This document shows, piece after piece, positions 1-10,586 of a stretch of DNA of 64,000 nt. The notes beneath the pieces were generated by a model. That model was not told where the DNA came from, made no database searches, and saw only the letters and a program-made list of their open reading frames with translations. Position numbers and translations under genes: made by a program. Position 1 is the stretch's first letter. Every line of letters starts with the position of its first letter. Source of the stretch: Onthophagus taurus. Lineage: Eukaryota; Arthropoda; Insecta; Coleoptera; Scarabaeidae. The stretch spans positions 9,238,001 through 9,302,000 of the forward strand of contig NC_091967.1 in NCBI RefSeq assembly GCF_036711975.1, read 5' to 3'.

Positions 1-705
1 TTTTTTTCTTTAATAGATGCGTGCGCCAATTCACGCCATCAAATCACTAAACAAGATACACTAAAAGACATTTCCACATTTAAAGATTGTTATTATTTCC
101 TTCAGTAAAATGTTTATTAGTCCTACTTCATTTTGGTGCGTTTTTAAGATTCTTTCTAAGGAGAATTTTAAATAGTAACGATTGTATCTAAGTAACACCA
201 ATGAACTTTATGTATTAATTGTTAGCTATCGACCCTTAAACATTAAACCCTTGAGCAAAGTGAAAGCATTTTATTCCTCGGATAATGAGAGAGATGAAGA
301 AAACTTTTTCAGATCGTCTCTTTTCTTATTATGACTCTATCTCACTTATCTACATTTATTCTCTTTTTGAGAATAAACAGTGCGTGATGCAACCCAACAT
401 ATACAGTTGCCGATTTTATACATATGGTTAGCAATCTGGAGTAGTATAATCAATGACAATAGCAAAGTAAGACGGCTAGAGTTGAGTTGTTAGGGAAGTC
501 TCTGTTTTGATGATACAGGAAACTAACGTTGTAATTAAAGTTACATATTGGTCTCGTTAGATGTCACTGCACGCACAGTTTCATTTAAAATATCACAAAG
601 ATGAACATCCACATATAGGAAAGATTATATTTTGCTTAAACTCATAGGTGGTTGGAAGTTATTGCATATGATATGATATGAAATGAAAAATATCCTTTCA
701 CACTG
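1..705. other. AT-rich flank, no gene recognised
   Basis: No open frame resembling a known family, no RNA gene and no clear repeat structure was seen here on either strand. A short ATATG-type run lies near 668-690, just before the retroelement remnant. Confidence 0.5.
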
Positions 706-1070
706 TTGATCCTGTATGCTATGGAAACTAGGGCTCAAAACTGCAACAAAAAGAATCATTCAAACAGCAGAGATGAGGACCCTACGATCCATAGCACCCT
801 GAGGGACCATAAGAGAAGCGGAGGCATCAAAGAACTCAGTGGTGTCCAAGATATAGTCGCGCATGGAGGGACCATGTTGAGTGGATGGATGACAACAGAT
901 TGCTGAAAATTGCAAGGGATGGTATCCCAAGATCAAACAGACTTCCTGGACGCCCACCCACAAGGTGGTATGAAAGCTGGAATTCATCGTCTCTAGATTA
1001 TAGCGTACAAGGCAAAGGCTTTAAAAAAAGAGGAGGAAGAAGAAGACTTTTTGAAGAATTAGTAGTGTAA
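706..1070 (+). pseudogene. RTE-like retrotransposon C-terminal remnant
   Basis: Two overlapping frames together read like the tail of an insect endonuclease-reverse transcriptase of the RTE type. First comes an ETRA...LRDHKRSGGI-like stretch (706-840). Then, after a frame change near 870-890, comes MDDNRLLKIARDG followed by PGRPPTRWYESW (885-1000). The 'H-x-R-M-x-D-N-R-L...GRPxxRW' layout is characteristic of these proteins after the RT domain. There is no RT or endonuclease upstream, so this is a truncated, frameshifted fossil. Family recognition is by eye. Confidence 0.6.
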
Positions 1071-1770
1071 ATCCTTCCATTAAATTTTTATTGATAATTT
1101 AAAGGGTACCCTAGATATCAAAACTTTTGCATCAACAACTATACAAAGTCATTTCACTTAATCTTTGTTATTGTTTTAATTTTAAGCGTTTTCTTTCTGC
1201 GTCCATTGCAGTATTGTATACCTGAATATGCCACACATTTAGACACCTAGATGATTAACAGAATAATTACTGATTTCAAGTAGGACTACGCTAATAGCAT
1301 TCATACGACATAATTTTCCATTAGATATTTTATTTTCATTTTGAATAAAATCAAGTACATATTAAAGCAATTTCTTTGTTGCAAGATTATCATTCATTTG
1401 AAGAAGTTATAAACTAATTTAAATCGAAAAGTGTTATCAAAGATACAAGTTAACAATCGAATTATTCGAAACAATTGTGGGGTAATTTTGTCCTTGCATA
1501 ATTTTCCGCAAACATTGCGTAATAGCATTGTTTTATCATATAAGTAAAAAGAAATATCATTTTATTTTACATTTGTAGCTTGTTAATTGTTTGTTTTGTA
1601 AAAATAGCGTTTAGCTGATAAATGTAGGAAAGTGCGAGAGCAGTTTCTCGCTTGATGCGCTGGAGACAACAGCCTAATTCATTCGGTGGGGTATTATATG
1701 GATGTAAAAAGAAATTATTATAAATTTTTGTTAATGATATTTAGTGGTAGGACTTTTATTTAAAAGCAAA
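1071..1770. other. 5' flank of the SLC17-like gene
   Basis: AT-rich sequence between the retroelement remnant and the start codon at 1771. It should hold the promoter and 5' leader of the transporter. I cannot place a transcription start; TATTATATGG near 1692 is one possible TATA-like site but has no further support. Confidence 0.35.
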
Positions 1771-4700
1771 ATGGAAAACGTTAAGGAAGGCAAGTTAAAT
1801 TTAATTTTATTATTTCTCTATTAACAGTTACATTGATAACATTGATTTTATTGATAAATACTGATTTAAATTAAATTAAATCCCGTTTAGTTCACTTTAG
1901 GATTTTTCTCACAATTTTAACTTAAAATAAAACATCCTACAGCTTATCTTATTTGTACAAATCATAAATATGGAATATTTTTTAAGATTGTATTTTTTGG
2001 GAATGTTTTGGTTCATCCAAACACAATATGCACCATATATATAAATATTTCCAGAAACAACAAATCATGCCGATAACCTTACACATTATTATTATGCGTC
2101 GATTGTTAATAATTATTTATCTATATTATTTAACAATGCAAGACAAAGAAATATAAGAAGACGTTTAGTATTGACGTCAATTTCTTATTTGTGTTTATAA
2201 ATAAATGATGTTTATTGTTATTTCTTAAAAACTTTATTAATTTTTTTTTAGAAGAACCACGATCGGCAAGACGGGTACTTTGGTATTTAGTGTTTTTTGG
2301 ATTTGCTGTAAATTATATGATTAGAATTAATTTAAATATAGCATTAGTTTCTATGGTAAAACAACATCCAAGAAGTACTCATAAAACTAGCGAGTGCATT
2401 CAAAAGACAGAAACAATTTCACGTTTAATAGATAATGTTAATCGAAGTAATTCACTTGATGAACTTTTTTCTAATGCAAGTATCGAGAAAGATGTAAAAC
2501 CAGTAAGTATATTTTGTATTGTTATTTTCGTTTGTAGGACAAAATTTCTTTCGTCTCTATTTATAATCATTAATAATATTATTTAATTAACTCTTAGATA
2601 ACTAACTTTTTAGATAATGACTGTTCTAAATACATCTTGTTATTCAATTATCATCTTTCACGGAACTGCATAAAAATGATAAATAAATATTATTAAATAC
2701 CATAGCGATAAGAAATATTTTGCGTTTCTGTTTAGACATTACTATACGCAAAAACAATTATGTTGCAATTACTTGTATCATTTCTTTTAGAAAATCGAAT
2801 TTGATTCGGTTCAACCAGACATGTTTGTTTGGGATGAATACATTCAAGGTTTAATTCTTGGGGCATACTTTTGGCTGCATTGGACAACTCAAATACCCGG
2901 TGGTTTACTCGCCCAGAAATATGGTACCAAACTTGTATTTGGGTTATCGAACTTTATCGGGGTCTTAATATGTTTTATGATTCCTTTCTTTTCCAACTTG
3001 GGTTATCAGTACTTGATTACATTAAGAATAATTCAAGGATTCATAACAGTAAGATGATTAACTTTTTATAGTTAGATGATTTTCTTAAATAATTTTTTTA
3101 GGGTTGTGCTTGGCCTGCAATGCATCATATGACTGCTAAGTGGATTCCACCTAATGAAAGAAGTAAATTTGTTACTGCATATTTAGGTGAGTAAAATGTA
3201 TTTTTATGCTTTGCTGTAGAAGAGCATAGTTATGCAGTTATAGCCGAGGTCGCTTGCGACCGAAGCGCTACAATTAATTATTAACATAAAATTGGTGTCA
3301 AATGCGACCTTGGCTATTTATTAAAGAGATATTAGCGTAACTTCTACAACCTGCACCGCTAAAGAAATCATAGCCGAGGTCGCTTGCGGCCGAGGCAGTA
3401 GGATCTATTTTGTTGAAGAGATATTAGTGCAGCTCCTGTAATCTGCACCGTTATTGAAATAATAGCCGAGGTCGCTTGCGGCCGAGGCGCTACAATTACT
3501 ACTATATCAACACAAAACTGGTGTCAAATGCGGCCTTGGCCAAATACAGCTAAATGCATAACGAAGAATGCATGATACAACTCCTATAATCTAAACCGTT
3601 AAAGAAATAATAGCCGAGGTCGCTTGCGGCCGAGGCAGTAGGATTTATTTTGTTAAAGAGATATTAGCGTAGCTCCTACAAACGGCACCGTTAAAGAAAT
3701 AATAACCGAGGTCGCTTGCGGCCGAGGCAGTAGGATCTATTTTGTTAAAGAGATATTAGCGCAGCTCGTACAATCTGCACCGTTAAAGAAATAATAGCCG
3801 AGGTCGCTTGCGGCCGAGGCGCTACAATTAATACTATATCAACACAAAACTGGTGTCGAATGCGGCCTTGGCTAAATAAAGCTAAATGCATAACAAAGAA
3901 TGCACGATGCTGTTTGATTAAGCCGAGCTCGCTTGCGGCCAAGGCGGTACAATTTACACTATATATAATAAAGCTAAATTAATTATTATAAATATAATTA
4001 ATAAAGCTAAATTAAGCTCGATTAAGCTAAGGTCGCTTGTGGCCGAGGTGCTACAATTATTACTATATCAACATAAAACTTGTGTTGCACACAATGCGGC
4101 CCAAAGTGGCCACAACTAAATGATGCGAAATGCATAACTAAGAATGCATGATGTTTCTTGATTAAGTCGAGGTCACTTGTGGCCGAGGTGTTACATAAAA
4201 TTAGCGTCAAACGGTGAGCAGTAGCCAAAAGCTTTATGGCATTTATTCCAAAATAACTCGGAACCATCAACAGTGTAAAAATTATCGGAAACATTTTAAG
4301 CTTGCTCTTTTTACATTATGTAAAGAAAGTCTTTGTTTGGATCATTGAATTGGCTTGCAAAAAAATGTCTCCTTTTCAGCTGAAGAAGTAGATGGTGACT
4401 AATTCTCAACTTTCTCGTAAACCTGCAAAGTCTTATTTGAAATTGTATTGCTATCACTTGTAATGCTCTTTTGAGGTTCGACTTCCAACCATATCATTAT
4501 TGCTTTTTCCATTTTTAAGATTTGGTTTAATTTTAATTTAAAAATCAACTAACTGTACGTTTGTACTGGTTTATTATAAAAATATTTCGCTTTACATGTT
4601 TCGACTAATCAGTCATCTTCAGAAGCGTTGTCGTAATAAAAGTTTCAAAAAACTTCGCATGAATGCGGAAAACGTAAATAAGGTCAGCACATCAAATAAA

Positions 4701-7700
4701 GTGATATTTAAACAACAATTGCAAATATTAATTTAAAAAACTATGAAACTAACATGTTAAAAATATAAAATATAAAGTTTAAAAATTAAAACGACGTTAC
4801 ACGAAAAGTTACAAAAATAAAATGATAAAATATATCATATTTTATCATATGAAATATTTAAAAAATAATATTAATTAAATATAAAATATTAAATAAAAAA
4901 TATAAATTAAATATTAAATATTTAAAAAAATTATGAAATATTTTACTTTTGTAACTTTTCATGTAACGTCGTTTTTATTTTTAAACTTTGTATTTTACGA
5001 CAACGCTTCTGAAGATGAAATATTTTTATAATAAACCAGTACAAAAGTACAATTGGTTTATTTTTAAATCAAAATTAAATCAAATCTTATTCACATTTGC
5101 TGATAAAATGGATTTTACTATCCATTTTTCTTCTTGAAACAACTCTTCTAGATTTAAAATTCCACGCAGTTTAATCACAGGTCGTAAAAAGTATCTACAG
5201 ATTTCTTTTAATTCTTTTTTAGTTCACTTATTTTCAAAATCGTTAAAATAAAGTGTCGTCTAAAACCGGGGTGTAGATGTAATTGTTGTAACAATTGTAA
5301 TATTGAGGTTAATTATATATCTTTGTTTTACAGTACAAATAATATTGTGCGATTTTATCTTTGTGTTATTATCAAAACAAAATAAAAATCTTGAAGTGAT
5401 CGCTATCTTATAATAATAACTTCATTAATTCACTCATTGTTTTTTTTTTATTTATATACAGGTAGTTCGATTGGTACAGCATTAACTTATCCACTTTGTG
5501 GTTGGATAATTGATCATTGGGGATGGGAAATGGTATTTTATGGTAACGGAGTTTTAGGATCACTTTGGTATATTTTGTGGTACCTTTACGTTTATGATTC
5601 TCCCTCCGAACATCCAACAATTTCAAAACGCGAGAAAGAATACATCTTGAGTAGTTTGGGAGATAGCGTAGCAAAAGAAAAGGTAATTACTACTTCTATT
5701 TATTACAGTTTGAAAGAATTTATAACAAATTTTTCTTTTTATTAGCCACCAATCCCATGGAAACACATTTTAACTTCAATGCCGATATGGATGAACATCT
5801 TGTGCCAATTTGGAGGAATATGGGGATTATTTACTTTAATGACACACGCACCGATGTATTTCAAAATTATTCATGGATGGGATATTAAATCAGTAAGTCT
5901 AAAAATTTTTTTGGTTTTATTAAATAGTACAAAAAAAAGTAGCCCAACCAAGCTCTTTAATGATGGACTTAGGCCCCGGCGGGATTCGAACCCACGATCT
6001 CCTGTTTACTAGACAGGCGCTTTAACCAACTAAGCCACGGCGCCGTTGTAACTTTCAATCACTTATATTTTTGAGAAGTCGTATCATCGCCTTTTTTTAA
6101 ACATTATTGATGACCTTTATCTTTTAACATGTTAAATATGTATCTACTTGAAAATGACGTTATCAGTGAATACTTTTCCATTGTTAAAAACGATTCAACT
6201 TAAAATTAGGAGAAAATTAATAAAGATAAATAAAATAATTTTTGAAATGTCTATAATTTCATATATTAGTTAACATTTTCTTTATTTAACTTTGTTTGCT
6301 TTAATGAAAGAGAGATAGGACTGCATTACTGCTTTTCCCGTGATGATTTTGGTGATTTTCTTTACGTCTTTTATCAAATCAATCTTTAGAAAACGCGTTA
6401 CAATTAAATGCTGTCATTACATTAAATACAGTGTGTTAATTAATTATCGTACACTACGTCATCATTGCAAATATGCAACCAATATCACAGATTTGTACGC
6501 GATTTGTGTATTGCAATACCAATGCTGTGATATTGGTTGCATACTTGCAATGATGACGTCGGGTACGATAATTAATTAACACATTGTATAGGTTGTTGCT
6601 TATCTTTGCAATTAATTGAATCTAATTTTATTTCAGACAGGAATATTATCTGGGATTCCCCACATTTTAAGAGTATTATACGCATTTGCATTCTCTGAAT
6701 TAGGCGATTTCTTATTAAGGACCAATAAACTATCCAGAACGAACGTGCGAAAATTAGCTGCTACACAATGTAAGTTATGTTATTATATTTTGTATTTTTA
6801 GCAATATAATTTATTTTATCAACTTTGTAACCATTGCAACTTGGTGAGATGAATAATTCAAGGTGTTTAGTTTGTTTACAACAATATGGTAATCGAGTCT
6901 TAACTTTGTTAATAGAATTAAATACATTTATCTTCGAGAAACAGCTAACCGAATTAATTGTGATATTGAATTTATCTTGCAGGTTGCATATTGCAGGGAT
7001 TGCTGATGTTAGGACTCGCTTATTCCGGATGCAACTATACCGCAGCAATTTTGTTCTTGAGCGCGTCTACTGCGGCAAATGGTGCAGTCTCTACTGGGCC
7101 TTTAGCCAGTTTAGTCGATATTAGCCCAAACTATGCAAGTATGTAAACATTACAGGGTAAACTTTACTGTGGGAATTAAGTAAAGCATTTGCTCTTTACT
7201 ATGTAATTAAATATTTCAATAAAACAAAGTCATTTCGGTATATTATAAAGAAATTATTCAATTTTTTATAGGCATATCTTTGGGGATGTGTAACACAGTC
7301 GTTGCTATTGTTGGATTTCTTACACCAGCTACAGTAAGCTACTTTACGTTCGGAAATGTAAGTATAAACAAATATCAGTTTTACTTAGTTGATTAGTTAT
7401 TTCGGCCCATCTCTGCATAATTTCCTGGTAAATCCACTCAACGACATAATTAATTGGGTTTCTTACTCTTAGCTAGTTGGCCTTCACTCACAGATACGAT
7501 GCAGATGCGGTAAATAACGATTATTTCAAATTAAAATTAAAAAAACAAATTCTTAATATAATCCACCAACCAACTAAGAAATCATTAACACAGTTTAATT
7601 AATTTCTATTCAATTAGGAAACAATTATCGTGGTTATCTGGTGTTGACACTATACTCACTCAATTCAGAGTATCTTGAGTATTTATATGGAATCTAATTA

Positions 7701-7975
7701 CGCAGCCGAATGTAATTGCTTAATTAAAAATCGATACATTTTTATTTTTCCAGCAAACGGTTGGCCAATGGCAAAAAGTATTCTGGATAGGAACTGCAAT
7801 GATGTTATCTTCCGGATTTTTATATTTAATATTTTCTAAATCGGAAATTCAACCATGGAATAATCCTATTATTAATGAAAAAGACGAAGCTGAACATAAA
7901 ATGCTTGAAAAAGTGTTTGTTGATGTCCAAGAGGAAAAGAAGAGATTGAATGAAACTGAAAGCGAAAAGAAATAG
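1771..7975 (+). CDS. SLC17-family MFS transporter (phosphate cotransporter/sialin-like), 10 exons
   Basis: Multipass membrane carrier of the SLC17 anion transporter family, whose members move phosphate, sialic acid, urate, nucleotides or glutamate; the substrate cannot be told here. Exons: 1771-1789, 2252-2502, 2791-3048, 3102-3186, 5462-5682, 5746-5892, 6637-6769, 6983-7138, 7272-7357, 7754-7975. All junction phases agree, giving 525 residues, a normal family length. Family marks: TM1 region RRVLWYLVFFGFAVNYMIRI (about 12-31); WDEYIQGLILGAYFW followed by TQIPGG (about 103-125), the usual TM2 signature; GCAWPAMHHM then PPNERSK (from 177); DSPSEHP.IS (about 245); and SKSEIQPWN near the C-terminus. 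An NQT glycosylation-type motif spans exons 9-10. The ATG at 1771 is used because it joins in phase through a GC donor. The intron after exon 4 (3187-5461) is long and repeat-filled, and the intron after exon 6 hosts a tRNA gene. The gene converges on the GPCR downstream. Confidence 0.9.
1790..2251 (+). other. Probable GC-AG intron (intron 1 of SLC17-like gene)
   Basis: After ATG and five codons the sequence reads GAAG then GCAAGT, the strong context typical of GC donors (AG|GCAAGT). The acceptor is a T-run ending in AG at 2250-2251. Using this donor gives phase 1 and joins the coding frame of exon 2 exactly (Gly-less join, Glu codon G+AA). The nearby GT at 1794-1795 would put exon 2 out of frame. 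Confidence 0.65.
3241..4200. repeat. Array of palindromic 'GGTCGCTTGCGGCC' repeat units inside an intron
   Basis: The motif TAGCCGAGGTCGCTTGCGGC recurs, with small changes, at about 3241, 3371, 3463, 3611, 3703, 3795, 3919, 4026 and 4163. Two unit types alternate irregularly: a 92-bp unit (3371 to 3463, 3611 to 3703, 3703 to 3795) and a longer unit whose far end carries GCGGCCTTGGC, the inverted form of the start. The first unit is bounded by inverted 13-bp ends (3241-3253 and 3305-3317). The array is intronic to the SLC17-like gene. Related copies lie near 33.4, 33.5 and 36.6-37.0 kb. Confidence 0.85.
4516..5090. repeat. Foldback (long inverted repeat) element in intron
   Basis: The two halves are inverted copies. 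AAGATTTGGTTTAATTTTAA at the left matches the complement of TTAAATCAAATCTT at the right. TTTGTACTGGTTTATTATAA, CATCTTCAGAAGCGTTGTCG and the AACGACGTTAC block also recur in inverted order. Arms are about 200 bp, the centre is an AT-only stretch, and no transposase frame is present. It is likely a non-autonomous foldback or MITE-like insertion. Confidence 0.75.
5931..5938 (-). terminator. RNA polymerase III terminator of tRNA-Thr
   Basis: A run of eight T on the minus strand starts about 33 nt after the tRNA 3' end. This is the usual pol III stop signal, consistent with an active tRNA gene. Confidence 0.6.
5971..6044 (-). tRNA. tRNA-Thr (anticodon AGU)
   Basis: A 74-nt cloverleaf reads on the minus strand from 6044 to 5971. 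D arm GCTTAGTTGGTTAAAGC, anticodon stem CCTGT/ACAGG around loop CTAGTAA (anticodon AGT), five-base variable region, T arm GTGGG-TTCGAAT-CCCGC, discriminator T. A and B box promoter elements (TGGCTTAGTTGG and GGTTCGAATCC) are intact and no intron is present. One oddity: acceptor pair 4:69 is G:G, where I expect a G:T/G:C-type pair. It lies antisense inside an intron of the SLC17-like gene. Confidence 0.93.
6426..6590. repeat. MITE-like inverted repeat in intron
   Basis: Arms of about 62 bp are near-perfect inverted copies. GTGTTAATTAATTATCGTAC at the left recurs inverted at the right end, and GCAACCAATATCACAG recurs as CTGTGATATTGGTTGC. The loop is about 35 bp. It has no coding capacity and sits in the SLC17 intron after exon 6. 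Confidence 0.8.
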
Positions 7976-10586
7976 TTACAATAAATAAAATTAATATTAC
8001 AGTAAAAATTAAAACTATCTCCAGTATTATGTTAACAATCTTTAAAAAAATATCATTATGTGATTGTAATTTGTAATCGAATAATAAAAAAAAGTACCTA
8101 AATATTTATTTGTAAAATATTAATGTTAGTGAAATAAAGTTTATGGGACAAAATTTAACATTTTATTTTATTTTCCGTTTATTTGGAAAAATAATTAAAA
8201 AATTTTTCTTTAAATTACACCGACTTTAGTAACCGCATTGTAGCTGGTCAAAGCAATTGTAGAACAGATGGCACAACTCCAAAATGCACGGCTAATTATG
8301 AGCTAAGCTTCGCAATTTCATAGCAACGAGATTAAAGCTGTTTCAGAGAAGCAAATGTACTGTAATTACTTTTACTCAATGGTTACATCCAACGCTCAAC
8401 TAACTGCCCAATATTATTTCACTTAAATGTTTTAATAATTATAAATTTATATTACAATTTATTTTAAAATCATAAATTAGTAGGAGTTTTTACAAAAATT
8501 ATTTTCTACTAACTAGGAAGTGTGAATAACTTAAGAATCATCACCTATGTGTTATTTTCACTTGCTAAAACATTGCAATCAATATGATGTTAGCTATTTC
8601 ATTTTCTCCAACCAGCTTACTTTCTTACCTAAGGTATGCTTTAGCTTAATAATGATGTTGAAAGCTACTTTAAATCAAGGAAATCGGAAAATGTTCTGGC
8701 CATCCGGAAATTTATACCATTCATGGATGGTAAACACAGAAACACACTTTTGCTCTATAATCATAATGTTGAAATTCTTCTGTAATAGGTAAGTTTCTGC
8801 ATTTATCAGAAAATAAAGCTAAGACCTAGGAAACCGTTTAGGTAGCTCTAGGCATGCGTTCGTTTGAATCTTATTCAAATATATTGGAGTATATTGATCT
8901 TCTGTATGTAGTTTAGTTTTGATCGTCTCCAAGAAATTCATTAAACAACAGGTACATTTCTTGCGATTCAAACTGCAGTGGAGATTTTGAGTATCTATAT
9001 AGGAGAAGGGTGAAAGTGAATTGCACCGTGCTAACATGTACGAAGTAGGAAAGGGCAACATTTATCTTCTGACATTTCTGTCGCAGAATCTTTCAAAATC
9101 AAATTTTAGAATTTTGTATGCAATAGTTTCTTTACTAGACAAGAAGTTTGCAACTGTGATCAAACTAAGACAGCTTGGAAAGCTCTACGTGAAATTACTT
9201 TGTAATTCTTTTTTCTTTCAAAATCTTTTTCTTGTCTCTCAGTTTTTGCTTCGTTACACTTTTTTAGTTACATGAACTACCTGGTAGTTATTTCTAATTC
9301 TGTCGTTTTATCTGAACCACGAGATTTGTAGAACATACAAATTTGACCTTGATCTTTTTTCTGGTTGAAGAAGTAGAAACAGTAGTTTTGGCAAAATATT
9401 CGTCTGTATGTTACAAATGATATTTGTTTCCAATTGTTAGTTTAGAATCTAAGTATTATCTTTTAGTAAATTGGAAATTTCGTAGGTTAATACTAGGAAC
9501 AGAGGACCAATGAATACTGGAACTGGTCTAAGCAGTAATAGGAGCATTAGGGATGGCTTTAGACATTGAGGGAATATCTTCTTCATCATTTTCCATTGGT
9601 TCAGCATTATCCTCATCTCTGGGTGGACGCAAAATTAATACGTTTTAAGCAAGCACAGACACAGATCGATTGTAGATCAATGTATTCACTTGTTCAGGAA
9701 GATCGGATGTTAAATATAACAGAACTGATACAATAAGTAAACTCAAAAACATTCTTATTCAAATATATAGTATGGGGGGTTGTCTAGGAATGTGACAAAA
9801 AGAAAAATAATAATAAAAATTAATATTTTTGGTAAATATTTTATAAACTTAATCGATTAATTATCGTGGTACAATAAATATAAAGCATTGTTTAATATTT
9901 AATTAAATAATTTCTAGTTGGATAACTAATTGAAACAAAATTTTCAATTATAATAGATATTTTATTTATACACAGAAATTTGTATACATCTAACATATAT
10001 AACACATATTAATTCCATATAACATCTAATTATAACTAGATAATAAAAAAATGTATAATTTTCTTTAAGAAAAATAAATAAATATTATTGATATTAAAGT
10101 TTTCTTTTGTTTTTGATTTATTCCGTATTCTCATACTGCGGTTAATTACGGTTTTGATAATGGCAAAATGATCAGATGCTAAAGCAAAATACGAAAACTT
10201 CAATCAAAAGCGGTTTAAGGTTAGTAGTAACCTTAAAATCTTAAAACCCTTAAAAGGTGCGGGATATTTATGTTATAATAATGACTTCATACATTTATCA
10301 ACTCGAAAACTTACAGTAATTTGTACTATTAGAAAAAATACCTCAAAACATCGAGTATTTTATTTTTTATATAATCACATTAAAGTTACAAAGTAGGTCT
10401 TTTGAATGAGTTATCGCTTATAAATAATATTACTCGTATCTGATAAAAAAGTTTCCAAACTATATCACATTTGTTCCACATATGTCTGTCTTTTTACTCA
10501 GTATCCTACAAAAAATGTCTTATTTTTTGGTGATATGTTATCATCATATTGATTCACCAGTTTAAAATTTTTTTTGACTAGAATTT
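7976..10586. other. Convergent intergenic region; 3' UTRs, no gene recognised
   Basis: Space between the stop codons of the SLC17-like gene and the oppositely oriented GPCR. Short frames around 8547-9275 and 9590-9650 (minus) are interrupted and match nothing I can name with confidence. The acidic minus-strand stretch near 9590 could be transposase debris. Probable poly(A) signals for both genes are inside. Confidence 0.4.
8133..8138 (+). promoter_or_regulatory. Candidate poly(A) signal, SLC17-like gene
   Basis: AATAAA about 160 nt after the stop codon, followed by a T/G-containing stretch. Two other AATAAA hexamers overlap at 7980-7989, close to the stop, and could be used instead. Confidence 0.4.

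Noticed and set aside
3241..4200. CRISPR-like array (regularly repeated motif)
   Set aside because: Repeats are imperfect, of two unit types and themselves related along their full length. The context is a eukaryotic intron and there are no cas genes.
8547..9650. Possible piggyBac-type remnant (RKKCTCC-like stretch on minus near 8950)
   Set aside because: Only short, disconnected similarity and no catalytic Asp context or terminal repeats found.
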